Shown here: piece after piece, positions 43,597-51,444 of the stretch
Layout of the letters: every line of letters starts with the position of its first letter
How positions within the stretch are numbered: position 1 is the first letter of the stretch
Source of the DNA: Coriobacteriia bacterium
GTDB lineage: Bacteria > Actinomycetota > Coriobacteriia > Coriobacteriales > QAMH01
NCBI GenBank assembly: GCA_003149935.1
Contig: QAMH01000007.1
Coordinates: 1-64,000, forward strand
Reading direction: 5' to 3'
DNA: 64,000 nucleotides
Made by a program: the position numbers and the translations under genes
The notes under the pieces: generated by a model
What the model was told of the DNA's origin: nothing
The model's input: only the letters and a program-made list of their open reading frames with translations
The model's database searches: none

Positions 43597-43630
43597 GTGC
43601 TCCCGACGCCTGCGAGTGGCTCGGGGGCAC
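43597..43630 (+). terminator. Hairpin after the MFS gene
   Basis: GTGCTCCCGA (43597-43606) pairs with TCGGGGGCAC (43621-43630), 10 bp with one G-U pair. No T-run follows, so it may be an mRNA-stability structure. Confidence 0.45.
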
Positions 43631-43659
43631 GTTGAGGCGCGGGGAGAGGAGAGCATGCG

Positions 43660-43959
43660 ATGAGCGAGCATCGTCGCGGAACGCGTTGCAGCGTCTGCGT
43701 CTTCTGCGGGCGCTGCTTCGTGGATGGAGAGGCGGAGCAGGTAGACGCCGTCAGCCATGCGACCAATTGGGCTGACGCCTTCAAGGAGATGGATGACGGC
43801 AGTGCCGGTGCGCCACCTCCCATTCCAGGTGCTCCTGGCGAATGCGATGCCGTGACAGGTGCCACGCCCGGAGTCGCCACTGCATGCAAAGAGCTGGGTC
43901 TCGACGATATGGCGAACCTTGCCGGCAAGCTTGGCATCAAGCCGCCCGGGCAAGCCTGA
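43660..43959 (+). CDS. Small protein with Cys cluster
   Basis: A 99-residue protein with a compact CSVCVFCGRC motif near the N-terminus, suggesting zinc or Fe-S binding, then a Gly/Pro/Ala stretch and a short helical end. I recognise no family. GGAGAGGA lies before the ATG. It follows the MFS gene by 90 nt and may be part of that transcript. Confidence 0.55.
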   Translation: MSEHRRGTRCSVCVFCGRCFVDGEAEQVDAVSHATNWADAFKEMDDGSAGAPPPIPGAPGECDAVTGATPGVATACKELGLDDMANLAGKLGIKPPGQA

Positions 43960-44003
43960 CGGGGGGTCTTCCAGACCGCTCGCTTGCCTTCTCGAAATAG
44001 GGG

Positions 44004-44187
44004 GTGTCGAATGTTTGCGGACTTGCTCTCACACCCGACTCGCGAAAAGCGTGATGCCGCTGCGGCGACGCAAAGCTAGTCCCTTTAGGGAAACTCGCGC
44101 ACAAAGATCGTGCGCTCAGACAGTCCTCGCAAGATCGCATCACGCTTATCACGAGTCTGTTCGAGATGTCCGCAAACATTCGACACT
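44004..44187. repeat. 184-bp long inverted-repeat element
   Basis: Perfect 19-bp ends GTGTCGAATGTTTGCGGAC (44004-44022) and its complement (44169-44187). Inside, 44037-44056 and 44147-44166 pair at 18 of 20 positions. Smaller hairpins (GCCGC/GCGGC, TCCC/GGGA, GCGCAC/GTGCGC) lie in the loop. No open frame is inside. It may be a MITE-like element or a structured RNA. It occupies much of the 489-nt gap before the Mo-enzyme gene. Confidence 0.7.
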
Positions 44188-44200
44188 CCCGCTCAGAGCC

Positions 44201-44219
44201 TCATACCAACGTACTGAGT
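44201..44219. promoter_or_regulatory. Shared upstream motif, copy 2
   Basis: CTCATACCAACGTACTGAG, 229 nt before the Mo-enzyme start at 44449. The preceding bases TCAGAGC match copy 4 (before 56587) as well. Confidence 0.55.
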
Positions 44220-44448
44220 GCCCGTCATCCCGTCACGTCAGTTAGCTGATTCTCAGCTACTAACGCTCATGACGCGAAGGCCCCTCGCGCACGTGACCTA
44301 ACTTGTCAGGCACTCGAGTCCGTTTCGTCGATGCGAAATCGCCGCAGCGCAGGATGCAAGCCCTGGCGTCTGCACGGCGGGCCTAGAGAGGAAGCCTCGA
44401 GGATCGCAGTTTGGACATGGATCGAGCGAGAGAAGAGAAGGAGGAATC

Positions 44449-46950
44449 ATGTCTGAAGCAGATGTGGTCGAGTATCACTGGAGCGAGACCAACGGCAAGA
44501 AGTATCGCCGTGGCAGCAGGCAATTCAAGAAAGTTGATGTCGGCATCGAGCCGACGCCTGCAGCAGAGACTCCAAAAGTCCCATGGAAATGGGAAGAGGA
44601 TGGCATGACCGTCATCCGCGGTACCGCACGTTCGGCACCTGGTTGCCACAACGTCTGCGGCATCCTGAGCTACATCAAGGATGGCAAGCTCGTCAAGGTC
44701 GAGGGCGATCCGGAAGACCCGTACAACCAGGGCCGCCTATGCAGCCGCTGCCTGTGCATCCCGGACTACGTCTATCACGAGGACAGGCTGCTCTACCCGA
44801 TGAAGCGCAAGCGCGAGGATCGTGGCAAGGACAAGTTCGAGCGCATCACCTGGGACGAGGCCTACGACATCATCGTCGAGAACTTCAAGAAGGTTGCCGA
44901 CGAATATGGTGCTGACAAGATCGCCTGCTGCCAGGGCACCGGCCGTGACATCCATCAAATCACCCGCGTAAACGCAACCTGCGGCTCGCCCAACGAGGGC
45001 GTGCCCTATTTTGCTGGTAACTCCTGCTACCTGCCGCGCATCGCATCCATGGCTTGCATGCTGGGCGATCCCTGCGTCATGGACTGCTCGCAGTTCCTAC
45101 CCAAGCGCTACGACGACCCGCGCTACGTGGTGCCCGAGTACTGCATCATCTGGGGCCATCAGCCCTTCTACGCAAACGCCGACGGCTTCTACGGCCACTG
45201 GATCACCGACCTGATGAAGCGCGGCATGAAGGTCGCGGTCGTCGATCCCAAGCTCACCTGGATCGCCGCGAAGGCCGGCGAGGACTGGCTGCGCGTGCGT
45301 CCCGGTGGCGACGGTGCGCTGGCCATGGCCATGCTCAAGGTCATCTGCGACGAGAAGCTCTACGACCAGGACTTCTGCGACAAGTGGGTCTACGGCCTCG
45401 AGGCCGTGTGCGAGCGCGTCGCCGAGATGGACCTCGACGAGCTGTGCGAGAGGGCCTGGGTCTCCAAGGAGGACGTGCAGCGTGTCGCGCGCCGCTACGC
45501 CGCCGCCAAGCCTGCCGCCATCCAGTGGGGCGTCGCCCTCGACCAGCAGACCGGTGGCCAGCAGGCCGCGCACGCCGTGACGGCGCTGTGGTGCATCACC
45601 GGCAATCTGGACATCCCCGGTGGCAACGTCATCGGCCAGGCATGCTGGGGCATCGAGCAGCCCAACTGGACGGGCACCTGGGGCTATGACGAGCTTCTGA
45701 CCGAGGAGGAAGCTGCCAAGCGCATCGGTGTCGAGCGTTACCCGATGTTCGCCGTCGGCTTCAAGAACCTCTCGTCCAATGCGACGATCGAGGCCTGGCA
45801 ACGCGGCGAGGTGCCCATCCACGCGGCGTACTTCGCCACCAATAACTTCCTCGCCACCATGGGCGCGCAGGCCGAGCGGCAGCTCGAGTGGTACAAGCAG
45901 ATCGACTTCTGCGTGTTCCAGGACCTGTTCATGACCCCGACGATGATGGCCCTGGCAGACGTGGTCCTGCCTGCTGCCACCTACGAGGAGCGCAACGGCT
46001 TCGGCGGTCTGAACCCGTACCGCATCAGCTGCATCAACAAGGCCATCGAGCCGGTTGGCGAGACCAAGGCCGACAACACCATCTTCCTCGAGCTCGGCAA
46101 GCGCCTCGTAAAGGCTCTTCGTCCGCAGAACGAAGACATTGCCTGGCCTTGGGACAGCGTCGAGGAGATGTGGGATTACGCGCTCGAGGACGGCGGCTTC
46201 ACCTGGGAGGAGCTGCGCGAGGCCACCTGGAAGTACCCCGAGTTCGAGTACCGCAAGTACGAGAAGGGTCTTCTGCGCCCGGACGGCCAGCCTGGTTTCT
46301 CCACCGAGACGGGCCGCGCCGAGATCTACTCCATGGTCTTCCACCACACGTCCTGGTCCGGCCTCGACCCGCTGCCGAGCTACGTCGAGCCCGTCGAGAG
46401 CCCGTACTCCAACCCGGATGCGCTCAAGGAGCTGCCCTACATCGTCACCTCCGGCGCCCGCGTGCCCCACTTCTTCCACTCCGAGCAGCGCCAGGTCAAG
46501 AAGCTGCGCGCGCTGCATCCCGACCCGCTCTGCTACATCCACCCGGAGACCGCTGCCAAGCACGGCATCGAGGAAGGCGACTGGATGTGGCTCGAGAACC
46601 AGCACGGCAAGTGCAAGTACAAGGCGAAGTTCGACGAGAACTACGACCCGCGCGTCATGCAGTGCGACCACGGCTGGTGGTTCCCCGAGCGCAAGGACCA
46701 GGCCGAGGAGAACGTCGAGGACGAGAAGGCTGGCCTGTTCGGCGTCTTTGAGAGCCAGATTAACAATCTTGTTCCCTTTGATGCGGGTGTGTCCGGCTTC
46801 GGGTCCAACTACAAGTCCATGATGTGCCGCATCTACAAGGACGGGGAGACCCCGGCCCCGCTGACGGTCGGTATTCCCGATCCCGGCGCGAAGGATGACC
46901 CCACGGCCGACAGCGTGGACATCGACACCGACGACCGTCCCATCGCGTAA
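44449..46950 (+). CDS. Molybdopterin-dependent oxidoreductase, dehydroxylase-like
   Basis: An 833-residue DMSO-reductase superfamily enzyme. The N-terminal Fe-S site has C66-x3-C70, then C98-x2-C101; the canonical first Cys (position 63) is Ala. C193 in GNSCYLPRIAS is a candidate Mo ligand. CWGIEQPNWTG, LADVVLPAATYEERNG and the C-terminal molydop-binding domain (GIEEGDWMWLENQ) support Mo-bisPGD. No Tat signal is seen, so it should be cytosolic. A small 4Fe-4S subunit gene follows after 16 nt. The set-up resembles soluble catechol dehydroxylases of Eggerthella and Gordonibacter; the substrate is unknown. Confidence 0.85.
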   Translation: MSEADVVEYHWSETNGKKYRRGSRQFKKVDVGIEPTPAAETPKVPWKWEEDGMTVIRGTARSAPGCHNVCGILSYIKDGKLVKVEGDPEDPYNQGRLCSRCLCIPDYVYHEDRLLYPMKRKREDRGKDKFERITWDEAYDIIVENFKKVADEYGADKIACCQGTGRDIHQITRVNATCGSPNEGVPYFAGNSCYLPRIASMACMLGDPCVMDCSQFLPKRYDDPRYVVPEYCIIWGHQPFYANADGFYGHWITDLMKRGMKVAVVDPKLTWIAAKAGEDWLRVRPGGDGALAMAMLKVICDEKLYDQDFCDKWVYGLEAVCERVAEMDLDELCERAWVSKEDVQRVARRYAAAKPAAIQWGVALDQQTGGQQAAHAVTALWCITGNLDIPGGNVIGQACWGIEQPNWTGTWGYDELLTEEEAAKRIGVERYPMFAVGFKNLSSNATIEAWQRGEVPIHAAYFATNNFLATMGAQAERQLEWYKQIDFCVFQDLFMTPTMMALADVVLPAATYEERNGFGGLNPYRISCINKAIEPVGETKADNTIFLELGKRLVKALRPQNEDIAWPWDSVEEMWDYALEDGGFTWEELREATWKYPEFEYRKYEKGLLRPDGQPGFSTETGRAEIYSMVFHHTSWSGLDPLPSYVEPVESPYSNPDALKELPYIVTSGARVPHFFHSEQRQVKKLRALHPDPLCYIHPETAAKHGIEEGDWMWLENQHGKCKYKAKFDENYDPRVMQCDHGWWFPERKDQAEENVEDEKAGLFGVFESQINNLVPFDAGVSGFGSNYKSMMCRIYKDGETPAPLTVGIPDPGAKDDPTADSVDIDTDDRPIA

Positions 46951-46966
46951 GGAGAGGAAAGCGACC

Positions 46967-47305
46967 ATGGCACACGAAGGAATTTTCGTCGACTACAACT
47001 ACTGCACCGGCTGCGAGGCATGCGTGCTCGCCTGCCAGCAGGAGAAGGGGTACTCCGAGAAGGAGTTTGGCATCACCATCACCCAGCTCGGCCCCCTGGC
47101 GATCGACGCGTCGAAGAAGCATTACGACTTCGACTTCATCCCCCAGTTCACCGAGTGGTGCGATCTGTGCGAGAGCCGCACGGCAAAGGGCAAGAAACCG
47201 AGCTGCGTACAGCATTGCCAGGCGCAGTGCCTTGACTGGGGCACGGTGGAGGAGCTGGCCGCCAAGATCGATTCGCCCAAGCAGATGATCGTCGCCATCA
47301 AGTAG
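46967..47305 (+). CDS. 4Fe-4S ferredoxin-like electron-transfer subunit
   Basis: A 112-residue partner with a first cluster motif C13-x2-C16-x2-C19-x3-C23 and more Cys in WCDLCESRT, PSCVQHC and AQCLDW, enough for two or more clusters. It resembles the small subunits of DMSO-reductase family enzymes and should pass electrons to the Mo subunit encoded just upstream. GGAGAGGA lies before ATG 46967; the longer frame from 46895 overlaps the upstream gene. Confidence 0.88.
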   Translation: MAHEGIFVDYNYCTGCEACVLACQQEKGYSEKEFGITITQLGPLAIDASKKHYDFDFIPQFTEWCDLCESRTAKGKKPSCVQHCQAQCLDWGTVEELAAKIDSPKQMIVAIK

Positions 47306-47378
47306 GCATCACATACGGGAATAAGCCGGAAGCACACCCCCAATCCCTCCAAGCTGCGAACCGGCTTTCCATAGCAAA

Positions 47379-47417
47379 CCCCAAGCCCGCCAGCCTGATT
47401 TCCTGGCGGGCAAGGGG
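47379..47417 (+). promoter_or_regulatory. Hairpin between ferredoxin and small protein genes
   Basis: CCCC and GCCCGCCAG (47379-47393) pair with CTGGCGGGC and GGGG (47403-47417), interrupted by an AA/AA mismatch. The lack of a T-run suggests an mRNA processing or attenuation point inside the operon. Confidence 0.4.
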
Positions 47418-47441
47418 AAAAACGAAAGGAAGGTAAGACCC

Positions 47442-47621
47442 ATGAGCATGGAAGACATCGTAGAACGTCTCGATCACGTTGACGTGAGGGCTCCTCGCGA
47501 GTTCAGCCACACGGTGACGGCTGCCGAGCGTGAGCAGGGCCGCATTGACTGGCGCGTACGCTGCTCCGAGAACATGGAGAAGATGAAGAAGCACATCGTC
47601 AACGACATCTACCAGAAGTAA
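47442..47621 (+). CDS. 59-residue small protein in the Mo-enzyme operon
   Basis: A short gene with AAAGGAAGG upstream and an uninterrupted frame from ATG 47442 to TAA 47621. The product is charged and helical (MEDIVERLDHVDV start, ENMEKMKKHIVNDIYQK end) with one Cys. I recognise no family. Its tight position between the ferredoxin and the amidohydrolase gene suggests a small subunit, chaperone or adaptor. Confidence 0.6.
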   Translation: MSMEDIVERLDHVDVRAPREFSHTVTAAEREQGRIDWRVRCSENMEKMKKHIVNDIYQK

Positions 47622-47673
47622 GGCAAGGCGGACGCGCATCGTCGCGTACGCGTATCGAAAAGGAGGAGAAAGA

Positions 47674-48732
47674 ATGGAAGATTTCAAGGTAATCGACGAC
47701 AACATGCACTTTCTGCCGACGAACTTGTTCACCAACGAGAAGGTCCTGAACGGGTTCCTGTATTCGGCACCCATCACCTTCGGCATCAAGACCTACGTGA
47801 CCAAGACCCCCGATGGCAAGCATGACCAGGTCGTCGTGGCCACCGAGGACGGCCAGGAGATCCTGAACTACGTCGAGGGCGACTACACTCTCGAGGCCAA
47901 GATCCAGGCCATGGACGAGGTCGGCGTCGACATTGCCATGCTGCGCATGCCCGTGTGGCAGGAGTGGTTGCCGCTCGAGATCTGCAAGATCGTGAACGAC
48001 CAGGCAGCCGACATGTGCAAGAAGTCCGAGGGACGCCTTGTCGCCAACGCCGTCGTACCGCCCTGGGGTCGTCCCGAGGACGTCGACGAGCTCAAGCGCT
48101 GCATGAACGACTTGGGCATGGTGGGCGTCCAGCTTGCCTGCGCCTATGGCAACAAGTTCCTCGACGACGACCTGTTCAAGCCATACATGAAGTACATCAA
48201 CGACCACAAGATTCCGGCCGTCATCCATCACACGCCCGGCCAGAACGTCTTCCAGATGTTCCAGGACTACACGCCGCTGCGCCGCGAGCTCGGCCGCATC
48301 ACCGTCCAGGCCGTCGCCGTCGGTCGCGAGCTCTACTCCGGCATGTTCGACGAGTTCCCCGACCTCAAGTTCGTTCACACCATGTTCGGTGGCAACTGGT
48401 TTGCCCTGCAGAACCTGCTCGCCCCGCACGTCTCGGTGAAGAAGAAGGAGGCCATGAACCGCCTGGCCACCAACATCAGCCGCGAGGATTACTTCCGCTA
48501 CCTCAAGAACAACATCTACTTCGACTCGACCCATCCCATGAGCTGGTCGAAGGAGGAGCTGGAGTGCGCAGTGCAGGTCTGCGGTGCCGACCACATCCTG
48601 CTCGGCTCTTCGTTCCCCGTGTTCTACGAGTGGATGGCCCGCTCCGTGGGTGCTATCAACGCGCTGGACATCGACGAAGAGGATCGCAAGCTCATCCTCG
48701 GTGGCAACGCCGCGCGCCTGTTCAACCTGTAA
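47674..48732 (+). CDS. Amidohydrolase-2 family protein with altered metal site
   Basis: A 352-residue TIM-barrel protein like ACMSD and gamma-resorcylate decarboxylase. The usual HxH after strand 1 is N10-M-H12, so one His is replaced by Asn. His185/186 in VIHHTPG and His235 in FVHTMFGGNW are kept, but the last metal ligand Asp in the GxDxP loop is Ser313 (LLGSSFP). It may use another metal, have a changed reaction or be non-catalytic. Context with a Mo-enzyme and MFS suggests a decarboxylase or hydrolase step on the same compound. AAGGAGGAG lies upstream. Confidence 0.78.
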   Translation: MEDFKVIDDNMHFLPTNLFTNEKVLNGFLYSAPITFGIKTYVTKTPDGKHDQVVVATEDGQEILNYVEGDYTLEAKIQAMDEVGVDIAMLRMPVWQEWLPLEICKIVNDQAADMCKKSEGRLVANAVVPPWGRPEDVDELKRCMNDLGMVGVQLACAYGNKFLDDDLFKPYMKYINDHKIPAVIHHTPGQNVFQMFQDYTPLRRELGRITVQAVAVGRELYSGMFDEFPDLKFVHTMFGGNWFALQNLLAPHVSVKKKEAMNRLATNISREDYFRYLKNNIYFDSTHPMSWSKEELECAVQVCGADHILLGSSFPVFYEWMARSVGAINALDIDEEDRKLILGGNAARLFNL

Positions 48733-48766
48733 GCGATAGCGCATCGATCCCAAGGAGGGAAAGAAA

Positions 48767-50104
48767 ATGAGCAATCCCAACGCAGTCGCCGCAGCAGATG
48801 CCCCGATGAAGACCCCTGGCTATGCCTGGCCGTGCCTCATCGTGTCCCTGCTGTGCGCCGTGAGCATCGTGTTCGCCTGGCAATGGCTGCCCGGCGTGAC
48901 CTTCCCGGTGTTCTCCGGCTGGGAGGCGGGCATCAACCCGACCTTCCAGGCTCCCATGATGGCCAACGTCATGGGCCTCGTGCCCATCGGCGCCCTCATC
49001 ATGGCGTTTCCGACGTCCATCCTGGTGCGCAAGTGGGGCCCCAAGATGGCAACGTGCACAGGCATGATCCTGGCAATCATCGGCCAGGTCATCTGCTCGG
49101 TTTTCGCCGCCACCGACTTCACGGTGTTCCTCGCCGGCCGCTTCATCCTCGGCCTGGGTCTGTCGACCACCGTCGTCGCCGGCCCGACCTGCGTGTCGGT
49201 CTGGTTCCCGCACGGCACCCGTGGCCGCGCCATGGCAATCTGGTCCACCTGGGCCCCCATCGGCATCTTCACCATCAACGCCATCAGCTCGAGCGTGCTC
49301 GGCGCCGTTGGCGGTGACATGACGATGTTCCTGTGGATTTGGGCCATCGTTATGGTCGTCATCCTCGTGTTGTTCTTCTTCGTGTTCCGCGAGCCGAAGG
49401 GTGACGAGGTGTCCGAGGTCAGCCCCGAGCGCAAGAGCTTCCGCGAGGTCCTGCCCCTGTTCAAGAGCCGCCAGCTATGGTGCCTCATCATCATGTTCGC
49501 GATCTTCAACTACATGAACTACGCCTTCAGCCAGTACCTCAAGACCTGGCTGCAGCTTTCCACCAATGCCGGTGGCATGGGTTGGGACGTCGGCATGGCC
49601 GGTATCCTCGGCGGCCTCATCTGCGCATGCGGTGCATTGGCCCCGCTCGGTGGCTTCATCCTGGACAAGACTCCCAAGCATCTGAAGTACATCTGCGTCA
49701 TCGCGGGTATCACGTCGCTGACCATCTGCTGCGCGCTCGCGTTCCATAACAGCGTCCCGATGTTCATCGCCTACGTGCTGTTCTTCTGCATCGGCAACAT
49801 GTTCCTGAACGGCTGCTGCCGACCCATGGTTCCCAGCTACGTCTTCAAGGGCGGCGCGACGGCCGTCGGTCTGGGACTCTCGTTCCTGACCATCGGCCAG
49901 TACATCGGCCAAATCCCGACGAGCTACGTCATGCACAACTTCGTCGATTCCATGGCGTTTGGCATGACCGATCCGATGCTGGCGTTCTGGGCGCTCGTGC
50001 CCGTCGGCGTCATCGGCATCCTGTTCAGCCTCGGCATGAAGCCGAGCAAGCCGAAGGCTGGCGAGGGCGCCGGCAAGCCGCAAGGTGCCCCCGAAGGCAA
50101 ATAG
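48767..50104 (+). CDS. MFS transporter, OFA-like
   Basis: A 445-residue twelve-helix carrier with FPTSILVRKWGPK after helix 2, GLGLSTTVVAGPT and a second-half loop GFILDKTPKHLKY. It is paralogous to the carriers at 42271 and 53072. It follows the amidohydrolase gene by 34 nt and so belongs to the Mo-enzyme operon; it probably imports the substrate or exports the product. CAAGGAGGG precedes the ATG. Confidence 0.85.
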   Translation: MSNPNAVAAADAPMKTPGYAWPCLIVSLLCAVSIVFAWQWLPGVTFPVFSGWEAGINPTFQAPMMANVMGLVPIGALIMAFPTSILVRKWGPKMATCTGMILAIIGQVICSVFAATDFTVFLAGRFILGLGLSTTVVAGPTCVSVWFPHGTRGRAMAIWSTWAPIGIFTINAISSSVLGAVGGDMTMFLWIWAIVMVVILVLFFFVFREPKGDEVSEVSPERKSFREVLPLFKSRQLWCLIIMFAIFNYMNYAFSQYLKTWLQLSTNAGGMGWDVGMAGILGGLICACGALAPLGGFILDKTPKHLKYICVIAGITSLTICCALAFHNSVPMFIAYVLFFCIGNMFLNGCCRPMVPSYVFKGGATAVGLGLSFLTIGQYIGQIPTSYVMHNFVDSMAFGMTDPMLAFWALVPVGVIGILFSLGMKPSKPKAGEGAGKPQGAPEGK

Positions 50105-50122
50105 GCTCTGAGCTTGGTTGCG

Positions 50123-50152
50123 AGGGCGTCGTCTAAAACGATGGCGCCCTTA
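50123..50152 (+). terminator. Terminator of the first Mo-enzyme operon
   Basis: AGGGCGTCGT pairs with ACGA and CGCCCTT around a small bulge, followed by an A/T-rich stretch. Imperfect but well placed 20 nt after the MFS stop. Confidence 0.5.
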
Positions 50153-50199
50153 CAAATAAAGGGTACGTACGGATACGAATGTAGAGAGGATCCACCATC

Positions 50200-50643
50200 A
50201 TGAAGAATTCTATGAAGAAGCTCGTCACCATCCTCCTGGCAGCGTGCGTTGGTTGCCTGTGCTTTGCCGGTATCGTGGGTTGCTCCTCGGATAACTCCGC
50301 CAGCAGCTCGGGTAGCGCGTCCGCCTCGAAGTCCGACCCGACCAAGGCCGAGGGCGATGCTCGCTACTATGCGGGCGAGTGGGTTTCCAAGTCCGAGATC
50401 GTTCCCGGTCAGGGCGAGGTTCCCACCGAGCAGTACAAGATCATCATGAATGCCGATGGCACGTTTGACGTGCAGGACAACGGCGCGTCCATCCTCACCG
50501 GAACGTGGGAGGCCCAGTCTGCGACGGCTGGTACTGCCAAGACCTCTGATGGACAGGATGTCCGTCTCGAGATCGCCGGCGGCTCGAAGCTCATCTTCGA
50601 TGGTAGCCAGTCAGGTGTGAAGAAGATCATCTGCGTGCGCTAG
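50200..50643 (+). CDS. Small secreted lipoprotein
   Basis: A 147-residue lipoprotein with lipobox GIVGC28, a Ser/Ala linker and a beta-rich domain (YYAGEWVSKSEIVPGQ, NADGTFDVQDNGASILTGTW) like the lipocalin-type small lipoproteins common in Coriobacteria. Function unknown. AGAGAGGA lies 9 nt before the ATG. It has its own gap from the MFS gene and a strong terminator behind. Confidence 0.75.
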   Translation: MKNSMKKLVTILLAACVGCLCFAGIVGCSSDNSASSSGSASASKSDPTKAEGDARYYAGEWVSKSEIVPGQGEVPTEQYKIIMNADGTFDVQDNGASILTGTWEAQSATAGTAKTSDGQDVRLEIAGGSKLIFDGSQSGVKKIICVR

Positions 50644-50670
50644 TCCGCAAAGATCAACATCGACCCCATC

Positions 50671-50704
50671 GCCCGCAGAGGATCCGTACCCTTCCTCTGC
50701 GGGC
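50671..50704 (+). terminator. Terminator after the lipoprotein gene
   Basis: GCCCGCAGAGGA (50671-50682) pairs perfectly with TCCTCTGCGGGC (50693-50704). The following ATTCCTATT is a weak T tail. Confidence 0.75.
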
Positions 50705-50754
50705 ATTCCTATTGTGGGTACCGAGACGACAGACGAGGGATCGGAGGTAGCGCC

Positions 50755-51348
50755 ATGGGACTCTTCACGAAGGAATGTGCCGTCTGCGGACGCGAGAGCC
50801 TCGGAATCAACTGCGCTCCGCTGGGCGAAGGCCGGTTCCTGTGCGCCGCATGCGACCGCACCGTGCGCCGGTACGTGAAGGAGAGCACCAGACGCACGTT
50901 CGCACCGCCCGCCCGCGCGTTCGAGCTCGCCACGCTCAAGGCCATCGTTGCAGGTGAGGAGCCGCCTCTCGAGCTGCCTGGCGATGACGCTGTCGACGAT
51001 GCTTTCGTCGCCACCGGCGCTGTGGGTACCTTCGCGCGCTACAACGACCGCACGCGCGAGCTTCTTATCTGTCCCATACGCGATGTCACGGGCATGGAGG
51101 TCTACGAGGCGGGCCAGGTCATCGCCTATGACGACATTGCCTCACTCGAGGTCCTTGATGACGACGCGCCCATCGCATCCAAGCCCCAGGGTCACTGCTC
51201 GAGCCTCGTGGTCAGGCTCGTCTTGAGCGATGGTTCGCAGCAAGACGTCCCGTTTATCTCCACCCCTCAAAACCGCAAGGGCTTTGCCTACGCGCACACG
51301 TTGGAGCAGGCCCGCTTCCTCGCGACGCATCTCGATGAGATGCGCTGA
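50755..51348 (+). CDS. Zinc-ribbon protein, DUF4428-like
   Basis: A 197-residue soluble protein. The N-terminus ECAVCGRES and FLCAACDR form a CxxC...CxxC zinc ribbon similar to DUF4428, and the C-terminal half (about 85-190) is a beta-rich domain (TFARYNDRTRELLICP, LVVRLVLSDGSQQDVPF) reminiscent of PH-like folds. Function unknown. GGAGGTAG lies before ATG 50755. Confidence 0.65.
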   Translation: MGLFTKECAVCGRESLGINCAPLGEGRFLCAACDRTVRRYVKESTRRTFAPPARAFELATLKAIVAGEEPPLELPGDDAVDDAFVATGAVGTFARYNDRTRELLICPIRDVTGMEVYEAGQVIAYDDIASLEVLDDDAPIASKPQGHCSSLVVRLVLSDGSQQDVPFISTPQNRKGFAYAHTLEQARFLATHLDEMR

Positions 51349-51377
51349 CGATTCAAGCATATGACTCTTTTAAGACA

Positions 51378-51406
51378 TTGCTGTTCCTGTGTTTGGCTGG
51401 TAAACT
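51378..51406 (+). promoter_or_regulatory. Promoter of the putative toxin-antitoxin pair
   Basis: TTGCTG (51378-51383), 17 nt, TAAACT (51401-51406). The -10 box overlaps the left arm of the large palindrome. Confidence 0.55.
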
Positions 51407-51435
51407 TCTATGTAACATATGTTACATAGAAGTTT
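51402..51435. promoter_or_regulatory. 34-bp perfect palindrome, probable operator
   Basis: The two 17-bp arms, reading ACTTCTATGTAACAT in the centre-left, are exactly complementary around AT. It overlaps the -10 box and start point and ends 10 nt before the ATG, which is the layout of an autoregulated toxin-antitoxin promoter. Confidence 0.8.
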
Positions 51436-51444
51436 GGACATTGC

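Noticed and set aside
45097..46968. - strand frame of 623 residues opposite the first Mo-enzyme
   Set aside because: Leu/Val/Asp/Gly-rich shadow of a conserved enzyme; no ribosome site or motif.
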